Source: Bacillota bacterium (GTDB lineage Bacteria; Bacillota; Dehalobacteriia; UBA4068). From it: DNA of 26,049 nt. Below, piece after piece: positions 8,426 through 16,873 of this stretch (position 1 is the stretch's first letter; every line of letters begins with the position of its first letter). The position numbers and the translations under genes are program-made. The DNA lies in contig WRKD01000223.1 of NCBI GenBank assembly GCA_009778255.1, forward strand, positions 1 to 26,049, in the 5' to 3' direction. Below the pieces are notes generated by a model. It did not search any database. It worked only from the letters and a program-made list of their open reading frames with translations, and was not told where the DNA came from.

Positions 8426-9544
8426 GTGAAACGATTTTTATCCTTTTTCTTAGCCGGGCTGATTATAGGTGGTTTTGTCGGCGTATCGGCAGCGCTGGTT
8501 GATTTTACCGATATTGGCGAGTTAAGTGCAGCGCAAGTTGAGGCGGTAGATAAATTGAGTGATTTAGGCGTGATGGAGGGATATCCCGATGGTTCTTTTC
8601 GGCCCAATAACTATGTTACACGTGCTGAATTAGCAAAAATTATTTGTGTATTTGAAGAGCAAGAACAGCTTGATGAGGAAGTTTCTGCCTTTAATGATGT
8701 TGCTTTAACTGCTTGGTATAGCGGCTGGATCAGCCGCGCCGCAGCCTGCGGTTGGGTTAGTGGTTACCTGGATGGTAGTTATTTGCCGCAAAATAGTGTA
8801 ACTCAACAGGAAGCAGCTGCCATACTGTTGAGGGCGGAAGATGTGAACACTGCTGATTTTGATTGGCCAAATGATTATATTAATATGGCGCAGGAGCTAG
8901 GTATGTTGAAGGGTTTAGATTTTAGAGGCCCAGCCAAGGCCAGCCGTCTTGATATTTGTTTGATGCTCAATAATTTGTTAGCAGAAGCAGAAGAAGAAAA
9001 TTTGATTCCTATTAAAAACATGTTAACTGATGGTTTACATATTGGTATGGTTAAAACTGCCGTAGAGAGTGAATTTACATTTTGGCATGTAGATGGGCCC
9101 CTTATGCTAGATTCCGGCATACGCCGTATACCAAAAGAAAATACTTTGATCTATTTTTCAATAAAAGATAACGAACTTGAAAACTGGGTTCTTCTATTAG
9201 ATACAGCGAATGGTACTATCGGCTCTACCACGGCTTTAAAGTATAGGGTGGTGGATAACGGCCCTTATTCCTGGGTGGCTACGCGCACTGGACAAACTGC
9301 ACAAACCCCGGTAGATCTAAATGCTGCCAAGCCGCTGGTTCGTTATCATAGTTATCGTAATATTGCAGTAGGCCCCAATTCACAAGATAGCCGCAATTAC
9401 TGGCTGGATGATACTTGCCAAATCTTTGTGGCAGACAAAGGTATAATAACTCCCGGCAGCCGCGCTAATATTGAACTGGGGCAAGCAGTTACCCTATTGG
9501 TTAACGATGAAGACGAGGTGCTCTTTTTAATCTGCTGGATATAA
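8426..9544 (+). CDS. S-layer homology (SLH) domain surface protein, paralogue 2
   Basis: A 372-residue secreted protein that starts at GTG 8426 behind GAGGTG. It has a signal peptide to about residue 23, SLH domains with YPDGSFRPNNYVTRAELAKI and YLDGSYLPQNSVTQQEAA, and a degenerate third repeat (WPNDYINMAQELG). The C-terminal 160 or so residues parallel those of the preceding protein: a YSWV/YAWV segment, TG or SG, P..LNAAKPLV or P..IAGAKPLV, then NYWL, a Cys-containing C.IF, and a hydrophobic end with a conserved Cys (LICW, LFCF). It lacks the middle region of the first protein. The 26-base gap suggests one operon. It looks like a tandem duplicate with an internal length difference; the C-terminal module has no name I can give. 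Confidence 0.87.
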   Translation: MKRFLSFFLAGLIIGGFVGVSAALVDFTDIGELSAAQVEAVDKLSDLGVMEGYPDGSFRPNNYVTRAELAKIICVFEEQEQLDEEVSAFNDVALTAWYSGWISRAAACGWVSGYLDGSYLPQNSVTQQEAAAILLRAEDVNTADFDWPNDYINMAQELGMLKGLDFRGPAKASRLDICLMLNNLLAEAEEENLIPIKNMLTDGLHIGMVKTAVESEFTFWHVDGPLMLDSGIRRIPKENTLIYFSIKDNELENWVLLLDTANGTIGSTTALKYRVVDNGPYSWVATRTGQTAQTPVDLNAAKPLVRYHSYRNIAVGPNSQDSRNYWLDDTCQIFVADKGIITPGSRANIELGQAVTLLVNDEDEVLFLICWI

Positions 9545-9593
9545 AAAAGATCATTTTACCTAGTAGACAAACAGCTATAAGTATCTATACTTT

Positions 9594-9630
9594 AACTGAG
9601 CATTGTACTCTTTTGGAACGATGCTCAGTT
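9594..9630 (+). terminator. Predicted terminator after the SLH pair
   Basis: AACTGAGCATTGT and ACGATGCTCAGTT form a 13-pair stem with one G-U pair around an 11-base loop, followed by TTACTCATT. The T-tract is short, so termination may be partial, but the position between the SLH pair and the next promoter fits. Confidence 0.6.
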
Positions 9631-9678
9631 TTACTCATTATAGAATATACTAAATAAAAGGAAACAAGTAAAAAAAGG

Positions 9679-9708
9679 TTGATTTCCTTATATACTTGTG
9701 CTTATAAT
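9679..9708 (+). promoter_or_regulatory. Predicted promoter of the hydrolase-Mur ligase unit
   Basis: TTGATT (9679-9684) and TATAAT (9703-9708) with an 18-base spacer, 31 bases upstream of the hydrolase start. It follows a terminator, so a new transcription unit starts here. Confidence 0.6.
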
Positions 9709-9738
9709 ATAGGATACAAAAAGTAGAGCGGAATACTG

Positions 9739-10506
9739 ATGGAAGCAATAATACAGGGACTAAAAACTGCATACGATGTAGCTGGCAAGGGAGAGCCTTT
9801 GCTGCTTTTGCATGGCTGGGGAGTGGAACGTTCTGTTTTTGCCCCTTTACAACAGCATTTTGCTAGCTATATGCAAGTATGGAGCGTAGATTTTCCCGGT
9901 TTTGGTGAAAGTGACGAGCCGCCTTTTGTTTGGGGTGTAGAGGATTACGCAACTTTCATACAGGATTTCTGTTTGGCAATGGAGATACAAAACCCATCCA
10001 TACTTGGTCATTCCTTTGGTGGGCGTGTGGCTATAGTATTGGGCAGTCGAGGTTTTGGCGCAAAACTGGTGCTAGCAGATTCCGCCGGCCTAAGGCCCAA
10101 GCGAAGCTTGAGCTATTATTTTCGTGTTTATAGTTTCAAAGTAATTAAAAAAGCACTGAGCCTACCCGGCTTAAAGCATTGGCGTGACGCGGCGCTTGCT
10201 ACATGGCTGAAGCGCCATTCTTCCGGAGATTATGCAAAAGCTCAAGGGGTAATGCGTAATATTTTTGTGAAAGTTGTTAATGAAGATCTGCAGCCATTAT
10301 TATTACATATAAATATCCCAACCCTGCTGATGTGGGGAGAAAATGACTGCGATACGCCATTGTCAGATGGAAAAAAAATGGAAAAACTGATACCAGATTC
10401 CGGCCTGGTTTTATTTAAGGGCGCGGGGCATTATCCTTTTTTAGAGCAATCATCTTACTTTTATCGTGTACTGGAAAGCTTTTTTGGAATCATACAGAGA
10501 GTATAG
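9739..10506 (+). CDS. Alpha/beta hydrolase
   Basis: A 255-residue protein without a signal peptide, so probably cytosolic. It has the alpha/beta-hydrolase pattern: the oxyanion segment LLLLHGWG (about 21-28), the nucleophile elbow GHSFGGR (Ser near residue 93), a cap region rich in basic residues (about 115-170), an Asp in the ENDCDTPL region as the likely acid, and the catalytic His in GAGHYPFLEQ. Substrate cannot be deduced. It is 34 bases upstream of a membrane Mur ligase, followed by ddl, so a role in cell-wall precursor or lipid chemistry is possible but only inferred from context. The ribosome binding site is poor (GAGCGG at about ten bases). Confidence 0.85.
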   Translation: MEAIIQGLKTAYDVAGKGEPLLLLHGWGVERSVFAPLQQHFASYMQVWSVDFPGFGESDEPPFVWGVEDYATFIQDFCLAMEIQNPSILGHSFGGRVAIVLGSRGFGAKLVLADSAGLRPKRSLSYYFRVYSFKVIKKALSLPGLKHWRDAALATWLKRHSSGDYAKAQGVMRNIFVKVVNEDLQPLLLHINIPTLLMWGENDCDTPLSDGKKMEKLIPDSGLVLFKGAGHYPFLEQSSYFYRVLESFFGIIQRV

Positions 10507-10540
10507 TGCGCCATATAAATAATTCAAGGAGTTGGATTAT

Positions 10541-12169
10541 TTGGATGTGTTGTTAATCTGGAAGCTTAGCTTATTGCTCATACCTTTAGGAGTTTTTGAG
10601 CTCTACTTGGCAAGCAAATTAAAGTATGACTTACATATGTTGCAGCAAAATTCCTATCGTAACGATCGTTATTACCGCTGGTATATTCAGCGTCAATCTA
10701 TACGGCGCAATTGGTCGGCTTGGCTGCCTAGTTTGTTTTTCATAATTGGCAGTTTACTGGAATTATGGCTGGTGAAGGTAGATTTTTTAATTACCCCTGT
10801 TGTTTTAATACCGATTTGCCTTATACTATTATTGCTTAAGCGCCGCCCTGTTGTTAAAAAGCCGTTAGTAATGACAGCGCGAGCAAAGCGTCTATTACTT
10901 ATTGCAATTACAGTATCAATATTTTTGTCAATAGCTTTAATGATAAGTTTTAATATTTTAGCCATCAAGAGGCGTTTATTACCGTTTATTGTTTTGTATA
11001 CTATATTACCGGCTTTTTCAGCTTATTATTTAATGTTGATCAATTGGCTGCTACAGCCACTAGAAAAGCATATCAATGCTAATTATTTAAGCGAAGCCAA
11101 GCGTATATTTGCGGGGAAACCAGAGCTCAAGAGAGTGGCTATAACCGGTAGCTATGGCAAGACCAGTTGTAAAATGATACTAGCCGCAATATTAGAGGAA
11201 AAATATATAACTCTGGTTACGCCGGAAAGTGTAAATACCCCTATGGGCATAACACGCGTTATACGCGAACAGCTTAAACCGATACATGAGGTCTTTATTT
11301 GCGAAATGGGCGCTAAACAGGGTGGGGATATTGCGGAATTATGTGATCTGGTACAACCGCATATAGGTATTTTAACCGCTATCGGCCCACAGCATTTGGA
11401 AACTTTCGGCAGCCTAGAGGCCATTGCAAACACTAAGTTTGAATTGATACACGCCTTGCCAGCAGATGGTTTAGCGGTACTTAACCTCAATAATGAAGAG
11501 ATTATCGCCCGCTACAAGCAGGCCCCTTGCCAAGTGGTGGGCTATGGTCTTGATGATATCTGCTCATACCATGCTGAGAATGTACATTATAATTCCCAGG
11601 GAGTCAGTTTTACGTTAGTAGACCCTCATGGTGAAAAACAGCCTATTCGCAGTCGGCTTTTAGGACGGCATAATATTGAAAATCTTATAGGCGCATCGGC
11701 GGTTGCGGCGGAAATGGGTATTACTCTATCGCAGATAGCGCGGGCCATACGTACTATTGACCCCATACCGCATCGTATGCAATTGATTAGCTCTTCAGGT
11801 TATACTATTATTGACGACGCTTTTAATTCTAATCCGTTAGGAGCGGCGGCAGCTTTAGATGTACTAAATCAAATGGGAGAAAAGCAAAAAATACTGATCA
11901 CTCCAGGTATGGTCGAATTAGGCGAAAAGCAGGATGAACTGAATTTGGAATTTGCTGTATCTGCTGCTAAGGTGTGTGATTATATTATTTTAGTGGGGAA
12001 AAAGCATAGCCTCCCTTTGCAAATTGGTTTGCAAAAAGAGCACTTTCCGCTTGATCGCTACTCTGTAGTGGCAGATTTAATAGAAGCGAAAGAAATTTTG
12101 GCTAATATTGTACGCCCCGGTGCAGTGGTAATGTTTGAAAACGATTTGCCCGATACATACAGTGAATAG
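10541..12169 (+). CDS. Membrane-anchored Mur ligase family protein (MurF-like)
   Basis: A 542-residue protein with about five hydrophobic segments in the first 180 residues (around 8-25, 60-78, 84-100, 118-140 and 150-170), then a complete Mur ligase. The ATP loop is ITGSYGKTSCK (about 205), the central domain has EMGAKQGGDIAELC and LNLNNEE, and the C-terminal domain has PIPHRMQLI and IDDAFNSNPLGA. The nearest match is MurF, which joins D-Ala-D-Ala to the UDP-MurNAc-tripeptide, but canonical MurF is soluble and about 450 residues, so the membrane domain is unusual. I choose the TTG at 10541 because AAGGAG lies nine bases before it; a TTG at 10532 would abut that site. Next to ddl, it probably uses a D-Ala-D-Ala-type dipeptide. 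Confidence 0.82.
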   Translation: MDVLLIWKLSLLLIPLGVFELYLASKLKYDLHMLQQNSYRNDRYYRWYIQRQSIRRNWSAWLPSLFFIIGSLLELWLVKVDFLITPVVLIPICLILLLLKRRPVVKKPLVMTARAKRLLLIAITVSIFLSIALMISFNILAIKRRLLPFIVLYTILPAFSAYYLMLINWLLQPLEKHINANYLSEAKRIFAGKPELKRVAITGSYGKTSCKMILAAILEEKYITLVTPESVNTPMGITRVIREQLKPIHEVFICEMGAKQGGDIAELCDLVQPHIGILTAIGPQHLETFGSLEAIANTKFELIHALPADGLAVLNLNNEEIIARYKQAPCQVVGYGLDDICSYHAENVHYNSQGVSFTLVDPHGEKQPIRSRLLGRHNIENLIGASAVAAEMGITLSQIARAIRTIDPIPHRMQLISSSGYTIIDDAFNSNPLGAAAALDVLNQMGEKQKILITPGMVELGEKQDELNLEFAVSAAKVCDYIILVGKKHSLPLQIGLQKEHFPLDRYSVVADLIEAKEILANIVRPGAVVMFENDLPDTYSE

Positions 12170-12263
12170 TTTGATTATTATTCGATTAATTCAAGTAAGA
12201 GGTTATTATTTGTAACAGTTTTATAAGGTGATAGTCGGCTTTACGGTACAACACAATGGCTAT

Positions 12264-12272
12264 TGCTATAAT
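12264..12272 (+). promoter_or_regulatory. Possible extended -10 promoter of ddl
   Basis: TGCTATAAT is an extended -10 element 19 bases upstream of the ddl ATG. No good -35 is visible at the right distance. It would give ddl its own start in the 121-base gap after the Mur ligase. Confidence 0.35.
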
Positions 12273-12290
12273 ACTTATCTGGAGGTATAG

Positions 12291-13460
12291 ATGGATAAAC
12301 TAACTATAGGTATTATATTTGGCGGTCGTAGTGTGGAGCATGAGGTTTCTATTATTTCTGCATTACAGGCAATAAACGCTCTTGCTAAAGATAAATACAT
12401 AGCTGTGCCTATATATATCAGTAAGCGTGGTCTTTGGTATACGGGCCAGGAGCTTTTAGATTTAGCAAATTATCAAGACCTGCAGTTGCTACTCAGCCGA
12501 CTTAAACAGGTGTATTTTTCGCCTGCATATGGTGAATGGCAACTTAAACAAGATGGTAAACAGGGTTTATTTGCTCAAACCTGGCAATGCTCGCTAGACG
12601 TGATTTTGCCGGTGCTTCATGGTACTCACGGTGAGGATGGCTGCTTGCAAGGTTTGTTGGAACTTACCGGCATACCCTATGCGGGGCCAAGTGTTTTGGG
12701 CGCGGCTTTAGGTATGGATAAAATAGCTATGAAGGCTGTACTAAAAGATGCTGGTTTACCTGTGATGGATTGTATTTGGTTCAGACGGGAAGAATGGTTC
12801 GAAAATGAAGAGAAAGTATTGAATAATATTGAACAATCCCTGCCATATCCGGTAATCATTAAACCGGCTAATTTGGGTTCTTCTATCGGTATCAGCTTTG
12901 CCGCCAGCCGCGAAGAATTAGACGAGGCTCTTACCCTGGCAGCCAGTTTTTCCCAGCGCCTTTTAATAGAGGCTGCTATTGAGCCTCTCAATGAATTGAA
13001 TTGTGCAGTATTGGGCTATGGATCGCAAATTGAAGTTTCCTGTATCGAAGAACCTTTAATTGCCTCCAAAGTGCTTTCTTTTGCCGATAAATATCTTCAG
13101 GGTTCAGGTGAAAAGGGCATGAGCGGGGCTAAACGGCGTATTCCAGCAGATATTGATCAAGCCTTGGCTCACGAAATTGTTGACCTAAGCCGTCGAGCTT
13201 TTATGGCTTTAGATGGCGCTGGGGTGGCTCGAATAGATTTTCTCTATGATAACGCAAACAAAAAACTCTATATCAATGAGATTAACACCATTCCGGGATC
13301 ACTAGCTTTTTATCTGTTCGAGCCGGCTGGACGTAGTTTCGGCGCCCTTTTAGATGAATTGATTGATATAGCCCTTACTAAGTATCGAGCAAAAGAAAAA
13401 CTGTTGTATTATTACGATTCCAATATTCTACAACAGGGCGGTTATAAGGGAAAAAAGTAA
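12291..13460 (+). CDS. ddl: D-alanine--D-alanine ligase
   Basis: A 389-residue cytosolic ATP-grasp ligase that makes the D-Ala-D-Ala dipeptide of peptidoglycan precursors. It begins IGIIFGGRSVEHEVSIISA, has LPVLHGTHGEDGCLQGLLEL (near 105-123), PVIIKPANLGSSIGIS, the omega-loop region SFADKYLQGSGEKGMSGAKR, and the metal-binding INEINTIPGSLAFYLF. The DKY in the omega loop is the Tyr-containing form associated with D-Ala-D-Ala rather than D-Ala-D-Lac ligases, though the loop is not the commonest form. Length is slightly above the usual 350-370, with a short Lys/Tyr-rich tail. The start has GGAGG six bases upstream. Its neighbour is a MurF-like ligase, the next enzyme of the pathway. Confidence 0.95.
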   Translation: MDKLTIGIIFGGRSVEHEVSIISALQAINALAKDKYIAVPIYISKRGLWYTGQELLDLANYQDLQLLLSRLKQVYFSPAYGEWQLKQDGKQGLFAQTWQCSLDVILPVLHGTHGEDGCLQGLLELTGIPYAGPSVLGAALGMDKIAMKAVLKDAGLPVMDCIWFRREEWFENEEKVLNNIEQSLPYPVIIKPANLGSSIGISFAASREELDEALTLAASFSQRLLIEAAIEPLNELNCAVLGYGSQIEVSCIEEPLIASKVLSFADKYLQGSGEKGMSGAKRRIPADIDQALAHEIVDLSRRAFMALDGAGVARIDFLYDNANKKLYINEINTIPGSLAFYLFEPAGRSFGALLDELIDIALTKYRAKEKLLYYYDSNILQQGGYKGKK

Positions 13461-13510
13461 ACTGATCCAAGTAATGGTTTTCGATGCTGGAATTCGTGTA
13501 TACTGGAAAA

Positions 13511-13545
13511 ACCCTTATTCAGGGAAAGGGTCGGCGATAATCGCC
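13511..13545 (+). promoter_or_regulatory. Two small hairpins directly before the dprA ribosome binding site
   Basis: ACCCTT (13511-13516) pairs with AAGGGT (13526-13531), and GGCGAT-A-ATCGCC (13533-13545) is a short palindrome that runs straight into the AGGAG site at 13546. They may affect translation of dprA or bind a protein; this is inference. Confidence 0.3.
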
Positions 13546-13555
13546 AGGAGAGAAT

Positions 13556-14641
13556 ATGCCCGATCTTGCTTATTTGTTGGCTTTACATAGCTTGAATCAA
13601 CTGGGCGCAGCTAAATTGACCAAGCTGTTGACGGCTTTTGATAATAATGCCGAAGCTGCCTGGAGTCAACCGGAAGCTTGGCATCAATTTATACAGCTTT
13701 CAGCTGCCCAAGCCGAAGAATTGTTGATTTCCAGACGCGCCTGCTTGGTGGAGCAGGTATATGAAAACTTTTTAGCTTCCGGCGCAGGTGTTGTAACATT
13801 AGAAGACGACCATTACCCGATGCTTTTGCGGCAAATATTCGCTCCGCCGCCGCTCTTGTTCTATAAAGGCGAATTGCCTACAGACGACGATATTTGCTTA
13901 GCAATGATAGGTTCTCGGCGAGCCAGCGGTTATGGTTATCAGGTTGCGGAAATGCTTTCACGAGATCTGGCAGCTCAAGGCTTATGGATAGTAAGCGGCA
14001 TGGCCAGAGGAATCGACGGTATATGCCATCAGCATGCCATACTTGCCGGTGGGAAAACTTTGGCAGTACTAGGCGGTGGAGTGGATAATATTTATCCACG
14101 AGAGCATATCAAGCTCTATGGCAGCATTATCGAGCATGGTGCGGTAATAAGCGAATTTCCAGTAGGCTCGATTCCGGCTACTTATAACTTTCCTTTGCGC
14201 AATCGTATAATTAGTGGCCTTTCCCGGGGAGTATTAGTGATAGAAGCCGGTGAAAAAAGCGGTACTCTAATTACGGTTGATCATGGACTGGAACAGGGTA
14301 GAGATATATTTGCCGTGCCCGGCCCTATTACCAGCTCCGTAAGCCGTGGGACCAACCGTTTGATCATACAGGGCGCCAAATTGGTGCAAACAGCGGAGGA
14401 CGTTTGGAGAGAATACTTGGATGCTCCTAAACCGGTGCGTACGGCTAAGGAGAACGAAAAATATCCGCAGTTAGCAGCTGAAGAACGGGAACTCTTACTG
14501 CAAATGAGTTTGCCTGTACATTTTGATCAATTACTGGCTGCTTCCGGCTGGCCTGCCAATAAACTGGCGGCATTATTGACAATGTGGGAGATACGCGGCT
14601 TGGTGCGTCAGTTGCCGGGGAAATTTTATCAAAGAAGATAA
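13556..14641 (+). CDS. dprA: DNA-processing protein DprA (Smf)
   Basis: A 361-residue cytosolic protein that binds incoming single-stranded DNA and loads RecA in transformation. An N-terminal helical region (about 1-105) precedes the Rossmann-like core with AMIGSRRASGYG, VSGMARGIDGICHQHA, AVLGGGVDNIYPREH, SEFPVGSIPATYNFPLRNRIISG and EAGEKSGTLITVDHG, all hallmark DprA segments. A winged-helix C-terminal domain follows (about 300-358). Length is typical. The ATG has AGGAGAG six bases upstream. It sits directly before topA, a common Firmicute order. DprA alone does not show that the organism is transformable. Confidence 0.95.
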   Translation: MPDLAYLLALHSLNQLGAAKLTKLLTAFDNNAEAAWSQPEAWHQFIQLSAAQAEELLISRRACLVEQVYENFLASGAGVVTLEDDHYPMLLRQIFAPPPLLFYKGELPTDDDICLAMIGSRRASGYGYQVAEMLSRDLAAQGLWIVSGMARGIDGICHQHAILAGGKTLAVLGGGVDNIYPREHIKLYGSIIEHGAVISEFPVGSIPATYNFPLRNRIISGLSRGVLVIEAGEKSGTLITVDHGLEQGRDIFAVPGPITSSVSRGTNRLIIQGAKLVQTAEDVWREYLDAPKPVRTAKENEKYPQLAAEERELLLQMSLPVHFDQLLAASGWPANKLAALLTMWEIRGLVRQLPGKFYQRR

Positions 14642-14652
14642 CGGAGGTATGT

Positions 14653-16755
14653 ATGAAAACACTGGTCATTGTCGAATCGCCAACCAAAGCCAAGACCATA
14701 GAGAAGTTTTTGGGCAAGCAATACACGGTGAAATCTTGCATGGGACATATACGTGATTTACCTAAAAGCTCATTCGGTGTTGATGTCGAGCACGATTTTA
14801 CTCCGCATTATATTACTATTCGCGGTAAAGGCGATATAATAAAAACACTTAAAGATGAAAGCAAAAAGGTCGATCGTATTTTGCTTGCCAGCGACCCAGA
14901 CCGGGAAGGCGAAGCGATAGCTTGGCATTTACAACAGTATTTGGGAGTAGATAACCCTAATTGCCGCATCCGCTTTAATGAAATAACTGGTGAAGCTGTG
15001 AAAAAAGCAGTACGCGAGCCAAGCAAAATAGATATAGATAAGGTAGATGCTCAACAGGCAAGACGGATTTTAGATCGATTGGTGGGTTATAAACTAAGCC
15101 CTTTACTGTGGAAAAAACTTAAGAAAGGGCTTTCCGCCGGGCGCGTTCAAACGGTGGCAGTACGGTTAATTTGCGACCGTGAGCAGGAAATAAGCGATTT
15201 TATCACAGAGGAATACTGGACACTTACTGCCTATTTACAAACCTCTTCTGGAGAATTAGTTGCTAAGCTGGTTAAGGTAGACGGAGCAAAAGCAGAGCTC
15301 GCCAATAGACAACAGGTAGACGACTTACTGACTCGGCTAAAAGAAGCCGCTTTTTGCGTTAGTGCGGTAAATATACGCGAAAAGAAAAAGAGTGCAGCCC
15401 CACCCTTTACTACCAGTACTATGCAACAAGAAGCTTCACGGCGTTTAAGCTTAACAGCGCGTAAAACTATGCAAACCGCTCAGCAGTTATACGAGGGTAT
15501 TGCGGTAGGCGGTGTGGTTACTGGTCTTATTACTTATATGCGTACAGATTCGGTACGTGTTGCAGAAGGCGCTGTAGAGGCTGTACGTCAGTATATAGGG
15601 CAACGTTACGGTAAAGACTATTTGCCAAACAAACCTAATCAATACAGTAGCGGCAAAGGCCGAACCCAAGACGCTCACGAGGCTATTCGTCCCACACAGG
15701 TGGAGTATTCTCCCCAACAAATAAAACCATATCTTACTACTCAGCAATATAAGTTATATAAATTGATTTGGGAACGTTTTGTCGCCAGTCAAATGAGTGC
15801 GGCTATTTTCGATGTGCATACAGTTGAGGTGATGGCGGCAGGCTGTCTTTTTCGTGCTACGGGCAATGTTTTAAAGTTCGCAGGTTATACCCAGGTATAT
15901 AATGAAGGCCGCGAAGAAGGAGAAAAAGAAGATAGCGGCGTGATAGTACCGGTAACAAAAGGAGAAGCTTTAATTCTTAATAAACTCTCGGAAACCCAGC
16001 ATTTTACTCAGCCTCCGCCTCGTTATAGTGAGGCTTCTTTGATTAAGGCCCTGGAAGAACTGGCAATTGGGCGTCCTAGTACATATGCGCCGACCATCGA
16101 TACCATTCTTAATCGCAATTATGTAGCTAGGGAAGAAAAACAGCTTTTCCCTACAGAATTGGGGCAGCTAGTTGTAGATATGATGAAAGAATTCTTCCCC
16201 AATATTGTGGATGTTGATTTTACCGCTGAAATGGAACGTCATCTGGATGAAGTGGAAGAAGGCCGTGAACAGTGGGTAGAGGTTTTACGTGAATTTTATG
16301 GTCCTTTTGCGCAAACTTTAGAACATGCTGAGCGGGAAATGGCAAAAATAGTAATAGAACCGGAGCAAAGCGGAGAGAATTGCGAAAAATGTGGCAAACC
16401 CATGGTTTATCGCCTGGGTCGTTACGGGCGTTTCTTAGCTTGTTCAGGATTCCCGGAATGTCGAAATACCAAAGCTATCGTAACACCGACTAATGTTAAA
16501 TGTTTAGCTTGTGGCGGCAATATAGTGCAACGCAAAAGCAAGGCAGGCCGTATATTCTATGGTTGTGGTAACTATCCAGATTGCACTTATGTTGCTTGGG
16601 ATATGCCTGTAGAGGAAAAATGTCCTAGCTGCGGCGCACAGCTTTCAATAAGGAATAACCGCGGCGGACAAACGCAAAAAATATGCCCTAATCGGGAATG
16701 CCCGGATAAAGAAGGGCAACAGAAGAGAGGAAAGGGTAGGCCGAAGAAGAATTAA
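14653..16755 (+). CDS. topA: DNA topoisomerase I (type IA)
   Basis: A 700-residue enzyme that relaxes negative supercoils by a covalent 5'-phosphotyrosyl intermediate. The Toprim domain has VIVESPTKAKT (6-16) and ASDPDREGEA (79-88) with the metal-binding Glu and two Asp residues; the catalytic Tyr is Tyr295 in GLITYMRTDS. RPSTYAPTI lies in the C-terminal half of the core. Three Cys4 zinc-ribbon modules close the protein, starting CEKCG, CLACG and CPSCG, the last with CPNREC. A lysine-rich tail follows. The ATG at 14653, with GGAGG six bases upstream, is preferred to a longer frame that overlaps dprA. It is complete and of usual length. Confidence 0.97.
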   Translation: MKTLVIVESPTKAKTIEKFLGKQYTVKSCMGHIRDLPKSSFGVDVEHDFTPHYITIRGKGDIIKTLKDESKKVDRILLASDPDREGEAIAWHLQQYLGVDNPNCRIRFNEITGEAVKKAVREPSKIDIDKVDAQQARRILDRLVGYKLSPLLWKKLKKGLSAGRVQTVAVRLICDREQEISDFITEEYWTLTAYLQTSSGELVAKLVKVDGAKAELANRQQVDDLLTRLKEAAFCVSAVNIREKKKSAAPPFTTSTMQQEASRRLSLTARKTMQTAQQLYEGIAVGGVVTGLITYMRTDSVRVAEGAVEAVRQYIGQRYGKDYLPNKPNQYSSGKGRTQDAHEAIRPTQVEYSPQQIKPYLTTQQYKLYKLIWERFVASQMSAAIFDVHTVEVMAAGCLFRATGNVLKFAGYTQVYNEGREEGEKEDSGVIVPVTKGEALILNKLSETQHFTQPPPRYSEASLIKALEELAIGRPSTYAPTIDTILNRNYVAREEKQLFPTELGQLVVDMMKEFFPNIVDVDFTAEMERHLDEVEEGREQWVEVLREFYGPFAQTLEHAEREMAKIVIEPEQSGENCEKCGKPMVYRLGRYGRFLACSGFPECRNTKAIVTPTNVKCLACGGNIVQRKSKAGRIFYGCGNYPDCTYVAWDMPVEEKCPSCGAQLSIRNNRGGQTQKICPNRECPDKEGQQKRGKGRPKKN

Positions 16756-16873
16756 TAAGCATTAAGCTCATCAGGATGAAGACAGATAAATAACAGTTAT
16801 GAAACCAGCTAAGTAACAGTATGAAGGAAAACCGGTAGTTTGTGGAGAATCATTCAGGCAAGGGGTGTATGTA

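Noticed and set aside
12291..13460. Ddl as a vancomycin-resistance D-Ala-D-Lac ligase
   Set aside because: The omega loop contains DKY, the Tyr form linked to D-Ala-D-Ala synthesis, and no VanH or VanX homologue is adjacent.
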